Origin: Arthrobotrys musiformis
Lineage: Eukaryota; Ascomycota; Orbiliomycetes; Orbiliales; Orbiliaceae
DNA: 64,000 bases
Reading direction: 5' to 3'
Assembly: GCA_036971715.1 (NCBI GenBank)
Contig: JAVHJL010000005.1
Coordinates: 3,100,001-3,164,000 of the forward strand
Below are positions 11,350 through 22,389 of this stretch, piece after piece (the first letter of the stretch is position 1; every line of letters starts with the position of its first letter). The position numbers and the translations under genes were made by a program. The notes under the pieces were generated by a model. It was not told where the DNA came from. It ran no database searches and saw nothing but the letters and a program-made list of their open reading frames with translations.

Positions 11350-12272
11350 GGTCGTTGAAGTCGTGATTCGATCTTGGTACGGTGGATTCGAGGAGGGATA
11401 TGAGGTGATGATGAGGATGAAGGTAGAAGAAAGCCAAAAACAAAGGGATTACAATTACAATACGCTTGGCGTTTCCACCGCGTAGTTTACGGACGTAATC
11501 CACCGTGTCCCCTAACTACGGACGTACGCAGTCCTTCACGTTCGGCCATCGACGTTGTCATGTCGTCGACGTTCCCTAACCTGTCGCACAACAATAGGGC
11601 GCTAACCGAATTAGGTGCAAGACCTCATCTGGAAATGCAACACCCAACGCACCAACTTGGATTCCGACGGTTTGTGGGTAGGAGCAGCAAGTGGTCTCGA
11701 AAAGCAGCAATCCTGGTTATTTTGCCTTTATTTTCTTCTTTTCTAGAAACTACTAGCTAGCTAAAGGGTTTTGTGGAAGGGCTACTTTTGCAGAGGGGTT
11801 GCTGTTTGTGTTGGTAATTTTCTGGCGGGGTGCAGAGTCTCCGACATAGTATGCATAGTGCTGGTAGCGCGAGAATCTATAGCTAGTTTAATGGTAGCGC
11901 AAGAATCTATAGCTAGTCTAATGGTAGTGTAAGGATAACGGGTTAGTCCAGTGGTCGCGCCATATCTTCTCCACTAAGGCGAGTGAGCGCTTCATCATGC
12001 CTGCTAGGATACCCCCCCCCCTTGTAACATAGGAACTCGGAGTGCACTATAAATATCAATCATAAACGCAAAGGTATCATTATATATACGAGATGCCGAA
12101 GCAATATATGTACATGGTAAGAGCCAGTCCTATAACCTTCGGGGTAGGCTGCGCAAGAGACAATCCTATAACGCCAAAAAGTAAAAGAAAAACCACAGAT
12201 ATAAGCCCCAAAAAACGAAATCCCATCGCTGAATCCTGCTAGCAAAAAGGGAAAATGTGGCACCTGCCGCTA
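11350..12272. other. Intergenic region with a tandem repeat and a C run
   Basis: 920 bp between two minus-strand genes. It holds the 30-bp tandem repeat at 11863-11960 and a run of about ten C at 12012. No gene motif in the short frames. Confidence 0.5.
11863..11960. repeat. 30-bp tandem repeat, three units plus a partial
   Basis: Units begin GGTAGCGC at 11863, GGTAGCGC at 11893, GGTAGTGT at 11923 and GGTCGCGC at 11953, an exact 30-bp period. The first two units differ at only two positions; the third is more diverged. The junctions read TAGTTTAATGGTAGCGC and TAGTCTAATGGTAG, which resemble the tRNA A-box (internal promoter). No T-loop/B-box sequence or cloverleaf follows, so this is not a tRNA gene. 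Confidence 0.75.
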
Positions 12273-14561
12273 CTACTCAACGACTACCATCTTTCTTAAA
12301 GGAGTGAACAATCTCTCTCCGAATCTTGCCATCCCGATATCCAACCTTCCTATTGCTCCTGCAACGTATGAATTTACATATTCGTTCAAGTACTTGAACA
12401 CCGCTTCCAACTTTTCTCTCTCCATTGCAGCTTCGTCTTCCAAGCTCCCGAGAACCTGTCCCATTGTTCTCCCATTGACGGGTATAAAATCGACCCTGCC
12501 TTCCGCGAGTGAAACCTCCGACTTTGCGGAGAGTAATATACCACGAAGCTTGTGATCTATAAGCGTGTAGGACTTTTGCCTCTCAGCGCTTGCAACAAGC
12601 GCGGAGTAACCCCTGTTGACATCGGAATCCGACATATCTGTTTCTAACCCCAATGAATTGCTCCTCGTAAGTTTGCCGTACCCTGGTAATGGCTCCGAAA
12701 TAGCGGCGGATAATATCCGGTCCATATCGTCAAAGAAGAAAAACTCTGCCTCCAAAGCAGCGTTTATAACATCATGTGTTGCGTCCCAAAGCTCCTTTGC
12801 TCGGGAATATCTCTCTTGGGCGTGGGTCAAAGATATCTTTGCTTCGATGTTTGAAAAGGTTCGTTTTGTGTGTTCGAAGCGGGAGGTGTCATTTGAAAGG
12901 CTGAGGCGGGAGAGGATGGAGGATTTTGAGGTTTGGTCGCGGTGGGATGTCAGTTCTTGGAGCTTCTGGTGGAGATGTTCGGAGAGGGTGTGGATTGTTA
13001 GGAGGATTTGGAGGGCGTCGAGAACGTATGGGCGGAGCGGGGTTTCGGTATTATTGGCGGTTGCGGAGGCTTTAGTATGGATAGTTATGGGTAGGGACGA
13101 AGTTCTGATTAGTACTGGTGCCGCAGAGAGGATTTTGAGAGCGTTGGAGCGAAGTGTCGATAGATGGGCGAGCGCCTTTTGGATACGGACTATGCCACGG
13201 AAAAAGTCTTCTTCTCGAGGTTTTAGTGGAGTGGGGCGGGATAGAAGGTGACGACTGCTCAACTTTTTTCGAAGTTGGTTGTGATGGTGGCTTTGGTGGT
13301 TTAGTGAGTTCTCCACCGGTGTTATAGGCCTCGAAGGAGGCTTGCACCCCGCGAGGAGTTCTTGAATGTTAAACTCACAAGTATCAGCCAACTGCTGAAT
13401 ACTGGTAAGTCGTCCGTTAAGGTCCGGCCTAAAGTTCCTTCGATACCATTCGAGTTTATACCCTAGCGATAAAAATGGTTGCCATTTAACCGAATCCCGT
13501 GATAAGATCGAGATATCGTCATCTTCCATGATACAACCAGAATCTTTACTTTGCCTTTTCCTTCGGCGCTGTTCTTTCCGTTCATTTCCGACCTTTTGGT
13601 AAACTGTCACCGAGAGAAGTGAAGATTGTGAAGGTTCCGACCGGAGCGCAGGAATGGAAAATGAACCCAGTGAAGACCGATTATCGTCATCTTCATCCTC
13701 ATCAGCAGAAGAGTCAGAGTCGATTTCAAAATCGGTAGATCGAGTCGAGGCCACATCGTCGAGTACGAAGCTTTTGACATCATCATTATTACCGTCGCTT
13801 TGTACTAAAGTCGACTTCGGAGACCCGATCGTAGAAGAAGCGCAATCAAGATACCGCTGCATCACAAATGCGTAATTCTGATCCTTCTCCGATTTCAATT
13901 GCTCAGCTTGCTTTTCTATCGCAAGCGCAATATCCTTCGGATCGACCTTTTCCTCATCTTCCGCACAACTATCATTCTATAGTTAGCCTGTGACCCACCA
14001 GAACAAAAGCGCAGGATCCAGTGTATATATAAAGGCAACTTACTACCGCATCACCAGTAATGTCAAGGAGAGTGTGCTCTTACAACTCTCCAGACTTGCC
14101 ATAACAAGTTGCACATCACTCTTCTTCCTCATCCACCTAATTCTCACCAGGACATTCCCCGTCGACGAAGCCTTCCCATTCCTGAATGGTTCCAATAACC
14201 TCTGGATATCCAATAGACACCCCCAGCATTTATCCAACACATTTTGTAAACACGCCTGGCTTTCCGATAACACAGTTTCTTCGGCTGTCGGTTGTGACAC
14301 TGGCGAAGCCAAATGCTCCGCCTCTTCAACAAAAGACCTTTTCACTACCCCGCCGCTCGAACTACTACCAAATGAATTCGTACGTTTAATTTTCAACCGT
14401 TTATCGAGTACCTCAAGAACATCGCATAACGTCAGGATATTCGACGAGATATTCGAGAGCTCTGCAGCCGAGGAACGGTATGATGACACGATATTGTCTA
14501 TCATGGTGCATAGCTGGAACCCAAAGCCTATGAGGCCTACGATTCCTGCGGCGGTCTCCAT
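12273..14561 (-). CDS. Fungal N-terminal (Helo-like/STAND-associated) domain protein
   Basis: Exons 14561-14044 and 13968-12273 join across a 75-nt intron (donor GTAAGT, GCTAAC branch site, acceptor GATAG) to give 737 residues. The other acceptor, a few bases upstream, would create a stop codon. The start METAAGIVGLIGFGFQLC followed by a helical stretch is typical of the fungal N-terminal domain found ahead of STAND/NLR-like proteins and related to Helo-like domains in non-self recognition. No NACHT, NB-ARC, ankyrin or WD repeats follow. Instead there is an acidic Ser/Asp tract (~240-265), a basic RRRKRQSK tract, and a long helical region with heptad-like stretches to the C-terminus. Starting at the in-frame ATG at 14681 would add 40 residues; the start at 14561 fits the domain better. 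Role unknown. Confidence 0.75.
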
Positions 14562-15621
14562 AGCTGGAGGCTTAGACGGATAGTCTTGCGGAAGGCTTTG
14601 GCGGGGTGCGTCTGGTGATGTGTGACGAGCCGACGGAAGCGAATGGTTAGGTTGTCGCGAACCAAACGTGCATCTAACCAATCCGCAGGCGAAAAAATGA
14701 CTGAAGCCGTCTACGAGCGCTGTTGCTATTGCTCAGAAAAGGATAGATAAAAATTTGGCCAAGGAAATTTTCGCATTGTCAGGCGCAGCGATGAGGAGGA
14801 AAGGAAAATGCAAGGCTGAGTATATACTTGTCGCACAAAAGTGAAAGAAAAGAACAGAAAAGTATCTCAGGTGGGGGAGAAGCGTCTTCAAGTATCCAAA
14901 AAGTCCAAAAGTGCAAATAGTCATCCTGTTATTCTTCCGGCAAGACTATAAAAGAGCTTCGCTAAAGTCCCTCATCCGAGCGGCCGTGGGGTCCCATTGA
15001 TCCATACTTTTGGATAAAAAAGTATGCAAGAGACATCAAAACTGGGTAACCACGCGGACATTCCAATTGGACGAAATTAGTACGAGGAAGTCGACTTTTG
15101 GCTTGCGTCTCGGGTGCGGTGTCCTATATAAGTCTCTTTATCAGGCTAGCCTCATAGCCAGTAGGATGGAAGCAAGAATTCTAGTTTTCTTCGTTTTCAT
15201 GAGCAAGGCATCGATCCGTTTACTCTGACCTTCAGAAGCTTGAAAATGCCTGGGCTCCGCCTCGCTCGCTTAGGCTGGAAGGATCCTCAGCTGCGGAAAC
15301 GGGTCCACCGGTTCTAGCCCATCGCGGTATGGTGAAGTGGGTCACGCCAAGTCTGGGCATGACGGGACTGGGATTTTGAAAGCTGAATGTGGGTCGGACG
15401 GTAGAAATAACAGGCTTTTGGGTTGAAGGCATTCAATCCGAACCGTCCAGTCGTAGACGACAAAAACGGAGCCATCCCGGATTTCGATGGTTTGGCACCC
15501 TTCTTCATTGGCTAAAATACATAAGAAGAAAGAGAACCCACTGAAAAGAAAATTTCGTAACGAGAACACCAAGAACTCCATGATCGGGCGCAAAATATTA
15601 TACAAGAAGGGAAAACGCAAT
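14562..15621. other. Intergenic region, 1.06 kb
   Basis: Lies between the start of the Helo-like gene and the 3' end of the Csn12-like gene, both on the minus strand. Short open frames overlap on both strands with no motif. No RNA gene or repeat recognised. Confidence 0.4.
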
Positions 15622-17329
15622 CTATAGCTCCATTTCCATATCGTCCCCAGGATCCGTCGCATAACCCCCCCCGCTCCCATTTCCACTAGCATCTCCGAAT
15701 CCACCAGCAAAAAACCCTCCAAAAGCAGGCTGGGCTGGAGCTGCAGCAGTAGCAGGTGCGGGAAAGCTATTTGTTTCGCCGTCCTTATCAGTTCGTTCCC
15801 CATTCCCCTCTTTCTCCGTAATCCCACTTCCATTCTCTCCACCCCACAACATCCCAACATACTGATTCTTAACGTCCGCCAACCTCGTTATCAATCTAGA
15901 CTTACTACTCCACCCCGCCAACATTCCTTTCTCAAGGTTGACATACCCATTTAGCCATCCATTATCGACAAGCCCTAGGACAATACTCAAAATGCTGCTC
16001 TCAGTTATAGTTTCCTTGAATTCTTTCCTTCCGTGGATAGTTTCCCCAACAATCCTAGGTCGTAAGCCAGCTCTCATCGCTATCGCCGCTTGAAGAATTT
16101 TATCCAACCCTACACTTTCAACTCCATTTTTTGCGGTATTGCCACTCACGGCAAATACGTTCTTGATGAGATTTCTCCACAAGAGGGTTTCGCAACGGAT
16201 CTCCAAATCGTGGAAGATACCGAAATGCAACAACCACTTCTTTGATCGGAATAGCGCTCTCTCAAATCCGCTAAAATTGCCGACTTTGATCGCTTTGATG
16301 ATTGGAGAAAGGACTTCTCTGAGCTGGACTGCTTCTGGTAGGTTGTACAAATCTGACGATGGGAAACGGCCGAGAATCATATTACTCGTGACCAGGTGTA
16401 TGAGAATTTTCCTTCGATTCCGAAGGAAAGATGGATGGCAGAGATCAAATGCCTCTTGGAGGCTATTCGCAGCTTTTAAGAACTGGGCATTTTGGAAATA
16501 TTCCATGCCGGTGTAGTAGGCGTAGGTGCATCGCTGTGCAACCGAGAATCGTGTATCAGAGGTGATATTGATCGAGGGAAGAACGTTTTGAAGATTCACT
16601 ATGATGGTTGTCATGCTGCCTATTCGGCCCATCTAATCCGCCTCTTATCAGCATTGCTTGAATAAACGAACTTAGAAGAATGGAAATAATACCTTCGATG
16701 CGAGTTTGAACAAACAGTTGATGACCCCAACTGATGCCTCTCGCTTCCCAAGCTCGTTGGGAAGTCGAACGCCTTTGAGTGAGACGTTAAACAATTTTTG
16801 CACAACCGAGTGTGCCTGCTCGGAGTACTTGTAGCTCCCGTCATCTGCTAGTTCGTCGCAGATGATGCCAAGCCGTGTGATGTGCTTCGATCCCTCGAGC
16901 ACAATCACATTCAAGATTGCCCCGTTGTTATTATCGGCAGCACTGGAAACCGCATTCCTATTTAGTAGTATTAGCAAGCAGGTCAAATAGAGGGCTAGGG
17001 AAAGGGCTAGTATACATAAACTTGAGCAACAGCTCAAATCGGTGTGATACACCGATATCTCGATTGAGACCACGGAGGTAGAGGAGGTACGCGTGTACCA
17101 TCCTCGCCATGGAACTCCATTGGTCCTCCGGGTCGACGATATCCCTGACGGCCTCGAGTTCGGCGTCCTCATCTCGGGTAGAGTTCGTAATCGCTTGCTT
17201 GAGGTGAATGGCTGTTTTGGAGAGACGGGCATCTACAGAGAAGAAGAGCCCGAAGGCACCTGCATCTCCAGTCGCAAGGATCGAGGACAGGGCATAAAGC
17301 CAGTTTGAAAGGAACTCAGGCAGGGCCAT
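15622..17329 (-). CDS. CSN12: PCI-domain protein, Csn12/Thp3-associated type
   Basis: Exons 17329-17016, 16957-16693 and 16632-15622 join in phase (introns 58 and 60 nt) and encode 529 residues. The helical repeat region, with RFSVAQRCTYAYYTGMEYFQNAQFLKA and AFDLCHPSFLRNRRKIL, is characteristic of the Csn12/PCID2 family. A PCI-like winged-helix region follows at ~360-450 (ESSILSIVLGLVDNGWLNGYVNLEKGMLAG). In yeast Csn12 pairs with Thp3 and Sem1 in transcription elongation and mRNA processing or export, and is also linked to the COP9 signalosome. The last ~60 residues are Gly/Ala/Pro-rich and end in the acidic tail DDMEMEL, a likely lineage extension. The donor of intron 1 could instead be a few bases upstream (GTTTAT), changing two residues. 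Confidence 0.88.
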
Positions 17330-18264
17330 CCGTCAGTGCTATGTTGAGGGGGATCGCGGCATTCGTGATCGGGTGGAACAGTGGGATGGTTGTTTGAGGT
17401 TGGGATGTCGGATTGGATTAGCTGGATTCTAGATACCCGGCGCACGCGAACGCGCAAATCGATATTGCCGTGTCACGTGGCTTGGCAAAACGTGGTATTT
17501 CGCACAGCACAACACGGTTTCATCGGTCGGAGTTAATGGTTCCACATAGGCCACATGTGCATCACGGATCCACCAGGCTGAAGGAAATCACAAACCCACT
17601 TTTATCCGCAGCTATGTACTAAGGCCTGGGCGTGAGGAAGATTTGGAAACGGTGCATACGCAACTTGCCAACCCGAAACCAGTTCCCGAGGAAATTAAAA
17701 CTCGTTAGCCCCTATTATTTGCTGCGGAAACGAGATTTTGAAAGTCGCTCTATATCGATGAGGGGAAGATGGCGAGCCCGTAGATTGAACACTACCGGTA
17801 CTTCTACAAGATGGATATATTTAGGGGCGCAATTTTGCTCTCTTGAAAAGGTCCTATTGTGAGGCTCGGCTCCTAGCCTAAAATAAACTTTCGTTTACTT
17901 TGTGGCCAACGGTCTTGGTACCACAGACCTAGGATCAAGCAAGCATCATGGGTCATTCTAAACTAAGCTAGCTATAAAAGCGGACAATATAGAATATATG
18001 AGATATAGCAACAATTATGGCCCTCCAACTATTTGTCCGTATTTGTATCAGATATCATTCCGTATCCATCGTGTTTCCCAAGTGCGCCGCCTGAGCCCAT
18101 TGTAATCCAAATCTATTAAATACCCAATAGCATGCATAGCCCATATTTTCACCTCCTTTGGTGATATCCAGGCGTCTGAGTATGAGACCAATATCAATTA
18201 AATATTGGTGTAATCAAAGCGCTAAGTAAACCATTACACATTTTGCAAAACTGACAGTAGCTCC
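17330..18264. other. Intergenic region, 0.94 kb
   Basis: Holds the promoter of the Csn12-like gene and the 3' end of the CFEM gene. A CACGTGGC E-box-like site lies near 17473. AT-rich toward 18000. No gene seen. Confidence 0.4.
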
Positions 18265-18984
18265 TCATTCTAACTCAGGTCGTACAGATTCTAACTCAGA
18301 TCGCGACCTTTGGGTTCGCCCACCGGTTTCGAGCTCAGCCACTGGGGATCCCAAAGAAATCCCTTCCGAACCCCCTTCCGATTCTATGCCTTTAAAAGCA
18401 TCGTTGCCTTTTGTCCTCGCTTTTTGTCTTCTCAATAAGAATACGCCGGATGCAATGAGTGCTATTATCGCGCCGGCCGCAAGCCCGACTCCTAAGCCAA
18501 TTTTACCACCTGCACTTAGGCCGCCCGAGGTCGGTTCAGTTGTTTCGGCAACGGAAGTTTCTGTTGATGTGCTCGTCGACACTGTATTCGTGGTTTGCAA
18601 CGTTGTCCCGCTACTAGTTGTCCGTGCCGTAGTCGAAGCCGGGCTCACTGCAGCGAGGTATACGTTGCAGTAGCTGGTATAAACGGCGGTCAAGGAGTTT
18701 GCATCGATTTCATAGTCACCGTTGCATCCCGCTTTGGCGCAGTCGAAGAGTGAAGCGCGGCCGATACTCGTAAGTCCCCGTCGACAGAAACACCCATTCA
18801 TGAGAGGCGTACGGCACCTGAGCCATCCTGCTATATCCGTTTCGTTCATACATGTCGAAGCGCACGGGCGGAGTAGCTCTAGCGCGGGTGCGGAGTATAT
18901 AGTGACGGTTTCATCCTGGGCGAGTACCGTGCTAAGGATAATAAGGAGAGAGGAGAGAGAGATAATTAGGTTTCGGAGCCACAT
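18265..18984 (-). CDS. CFEM-like cell-surface protein with transmembrane anchor
   Basis: Single exon, 239 residues from the first ATG (MWLRNL); five codons upstream are open but lack ATG. Residues 1-23 are a signal peptide ending in VLA-Q. Eight cysteines follow in CFEM order (C-ASTC, LRC, GCFC, DCAKAGC, SYC), with the typical ASTCMNETDI start. CFEM domains are fungus-specific extracellular modules used in haem/iron acquisition, adhesion or host interaction. A Ser/Thr-rich stalk (~120-160), a Gly-rich hydrophobic span (GKIGLGVGLAAGAIIALIAS) and a basic stop-transfer sequence RRQKARTK lead into a short cytoplasmic tail. This is type I membrane topology rather than GPI anchoring. The aspartate that binds haem in iron-uptake CFEMs cannot be assigned with confidence. 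Confidence 0.85.
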   Translation of the reverse strand: MWLRNLIISLSSLLIILSTVLAQDETVTIYSAPALELLRPCASTCMNETDIAGWLRCRTPLMNGCFCRRGLTSIGRASLFDCAKAGCNGDYEIDANSLTAVYTSYCNVYLAAVSPASTTARTTSSGTTLQTTNTVSTSTSTETSVAETTEPTSGGLSAGGKIGLGVGLAAGAIIALIASGVFLLRRQKARTKGNDAFKGIESEGGSEGISLGSPVAELETGGRTQRSRSELESVRPELE

Positions 18985-21948
18985 TCCAACGTTGTACAAT
19001 ATACAGGTATAACGTATTTCGGCTTATTGATCTTGATATTGGAATTTAGGCCGCTGCTATTCTCGTCGACGACCCGGAATATCTTAGCTTTGCGCCCGAA
19101 TCCTAGTTTGAATCTTCCAACGCGGATATTTGGGATTCGGTGTGTGTTCTCGTGGCTAGTTTTCGGTCTAGTGTGCGCTACCTCAAGAGTAAATTGGCAC
19201 CAATATCACCGTCGAAATTAGGTCGTTATATGGTCGATGGATAACACGTACATGCGCACGCGCTGTCGAGCTCAAAAGGCATCCGCTCGTGGTCGATTGG
19301 GGACACAGCTGCACAGGAAAGGGATTGAGAATGATGCTTGTGGGTCAGTAAAAATGAAAAACCCGACAAAATAGGAAGGGTGGTCCTTCCAGTTTTATAC
19401 AACCTCGTGCAAGTTTTGGTTAGATTTTTTACTTTTTGTCCATTTCTTGCCAATGCATTAGTGGGCCTGCCGAGCGTCGGAGCGGGACTACATTAGTGGG
19501 AAATCCCGCTGGCGCCGAGGCTTCAAATTTTCTGAGGGTCAAATTTGCGGGATATTAATTTGGAACTGCTACTATATCAGAACTGTATATGTAAGCGAAG
19601 CGGTGCATTGTCTGTGCTTGTTTCCAAGTTAAGGGTGCTTATTCACCCTCGAAAATGCAGGGAGTGACCGACAACTCGAAAGTGCACTTGGCGCTCCTGC
19701 ATGAACTCCTAGGCCGAGCATCAGCCCGAACCCGAAGTTACGAATGGGCCGGTTTCGATAATGTAGATGCATATGACGGTCTTATTCGGCGCCAGGCTTA
19801 CAGGTGTCGACATGTCATGTCAAGCCAGTCCATCGTTGCGGGATGAGGCGACAAAGCTACTGAGTCGCTAACTGTGTGAATTCAAAATTCCAAGACCGCT
19901 ATGCCGGGCTTCGGGCTAAATGACAACTAAGCGCCTACCATTCGAGGCTAGATCATGATCGGTTTATTTTTGTCGAGCAGCCTCAACGTCCAACAATGCG
20001 AATAACCCCAAAAGCTGCTCGAAAGCCACCAAGCGCGCCTGCAAACTCGATCCGTCCACCATGGAGTTGCAACACAGCCTTGATTAAACATCTCCATTGC
20101 AATTCGAGAGGCGAGCAAACAAGCGTACTCTTCAGCCTCGTATAAGAAGAATAATCTCGAGCAGGTTCATGCGCTCATCTCGGGAGAAAATAATATCACG
20201 AAGTCCTTTTGTATGCAGGTGGCTGTGTTTTAAACAAACAAACGGATCAGCTGAGTGCCCCATGCACGGCTGAATATAGAACGGAAAAAGTGTTTTCAGG
20301 GATGAGAATTCCGCACCAATACGTATTACCCCTACTTTGTCTTGAATCCGGGCGTCGGATCTGCAAAGCCGGGCGGGAACCCAAATATTCTGATTCAGAT
20401 AGATATTACGGAGTACATTTTCAGCCTTGTTATCGGGTGGTTCTCTCGGGGTCGGGCTTGCCAAGCAACAGCCCAGTCTTGCAAAGGGCTTGGTTGAGAA
20501 CCACCAACTGCTCTGATATATGGTCGCCGCGTATGATCTCAGGATGTTTAGCCACCAACATACAGGGAAAATTCGTAACATGTAGGTGTGGTTTGGAATC
20601 TCCCTAGAATAGAACCCCGCACCCTGCATAACAAAATCGGTCCTCAATATATCTTAATTCCGTTAGGCTTATCATTGATTTTTACACTTCCTAAATATAT
20701 CTTGTCAGCACTATAGCATTTTGTTTTTTCCTCTGAAAATGATGTCCTTCGAACTCGAAAAAGATAGCCCTCCGCAAGGGCGGCCAGTTAAATGTCTTGC
20801 ATCTACCTCAACTTTAGTAGTTCCCGGGCCTCGTAGGCCTGTTTTAAATTTACAAGACTAGCGTACCCACGCACTTAAATGCGAGTGCATGCATCGGATT
20901 CTTCCAGCTTTGTCGACAACAATGCGGAAGCACGACATACTCGGGCACGCAATTCTCAAAGATAAAAGGGAAGAGCGGGGAGGGAAACAAAATAAAAAGA
21001 AATTTCTTGCAGTGCTCATTCTTTGGACGATCTGCACCCCAGAAACGACGGGAGCTTTTCACACGTGTCCTATCTCAAATCCCGTATGCCGCCCCAGATT
21101 TAATTGGCTAACTATCGCCAGCCTCGAGCTCAAAGGTATTTGTGTTAGCTTGCATTTTCTCACCCACTGCCAATGCAAAGGACCGAGCTGCGGCTTACAA
21201 AACTACGGCTTATTAAATAAGATATATTACCTAAGTAGCGACTAGATGTAAAGGGCGTATTTGTGGAACTGTGACAGCCGATCGTACTGAACATGAAGCA
21301 CATGCAATTCACTGGAAGTAAAAAATCGTGAATTCTTCGCCTCGAATCCAGGCGCTGGTGAATTCTGATTGCACATTATGCATATGGATTTAAGCTGAAG
21401 GAGAAAGGAATGTCTTAGATTATTGTGTTCAACCCAGCGCTTAACATTGAGGATCGAAAGACATGCATATACATGCTTATGTATGTAATGTGATAGAACT
21501 AACTAGGCGCTGATTGAAAATTGAAATTCGGGTTAGTGCCAGCGCTATCCCGTACAAAATATCTGTGATATTAAATACATGCGATTAACTTCTTGATATG
21601 CCAAAAAAAATGCGAACTTGCACGATTGCCACCAAAATATCTAAATATTCCCTTCCTGCTTCTAAAGGGCGAAAATAGCCTTCAAACTTCCAAAAGAAAC
21701 GAGCCTTCTGGATTTGGGAAAATTGAAGATGTATTTTCGGGCAGGTCACCAGAAAGCAAATATCTAAACATTTCCGTGGCAAGTATGCATGTTGATATTC
21801 TGTAATATAGATGTGTTATCCACCAAATGTATTCGTCGATTTTAGTCTACCGCACTCTCCTAGTATCTAGCAATAAGTAAAGATACTAAATCTAGATGCA
21901 AAAAGTATCCAGTCCTGCTTTCTGCTATGAAAAGCAATATAGCAGGAG
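18985..21948. other. Gene-poor AT-rich spacer, 3.0 kb
   Basis: Short frames on both strands without motifs, signal peptides or plausible splice joins. Contains the CFEM promoter at its left end. No terminal repeat pair or transposon protein fragment recognised. Confidence 0.45.
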
Positions 21949-22389
21949 CTAGAATGGGTACCCAAAGTCTGGGGCCTTGGTATGGGGGTTGGTAATGTAA
22001 GCTGGTCCCAAAAATCGGGCTTGGGTCGAGTGGTCAAGTTCCGTAAGGAATCTAGTCATCATATGATTGTTTGATGATCCGTAGATATTAGAGCAAGGTT
22101 TGGCCGGCTTTTGGTAGGTCTCTCCGTTACTCTTTCGATGCCACATAAGCTGAACTGCTCGGGTTTGTTTTTTCGGTGGTTGTTCTTTTGTGTCTTTGTG
22201 ATGTGATACAGAGTCTAGCTCTGCCAGCATATCCATGTCAGGGTATGATATTTCGGTACTATTGTGGTAATAGTCGAACGAGGTGATGTATTCGTTCCCG
22301 GGACGGAAGGGTTGCCATCTTTGAAGTGAATCAACAAGTTCCGCCTCCGAACGAACACTCGAACTTGATCCTGTTCCGCTTGAACTCAT
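21949..22389 (-). CDS. Orphan small protein, 146 aa, with a spliced leader exon
   Basis: The ATG at 22389 opens a 146-residue frame starting with a Ser-rich stretch (MSSSGTGSSSS) and continuing with a polar, Tyr/His/Asp-rich sequence without signal peptide or membrane span. No family recognised. Upstream, a donor GTAAGT at ~22584 and an acceptor at 22510 with a GCTAAC branch site define a ~75-nt intron. The roughly 280 bases upstream of that donor contain no ATG, which fits a 5' untranslated leader exon. If translation began earlier, the open frame in exon 2 extends 39 codons above this ATG but without a start. Isolated between large gaps. Confidence 0.5.
   Translation of the reverse strand: MSSSGTGSSSSVRSEAELVDSLQRWQPFRPGNEYITSFDYYHNSTEISYPDMDMLAELDSVSHHKDTKEQPPKKQTRAVQLMWHRKSNGETYQKPAKPCSNIYGSSNNHMMTRFLTELDHSTQARFLGPAYITNPHTKAPDFGYPF

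Noticed and set aside
12616..13251. 211-codon plus-strand open frame
   Set aside because: Antisense to the Helo-like gene, which has the better supported frame and splice structure.
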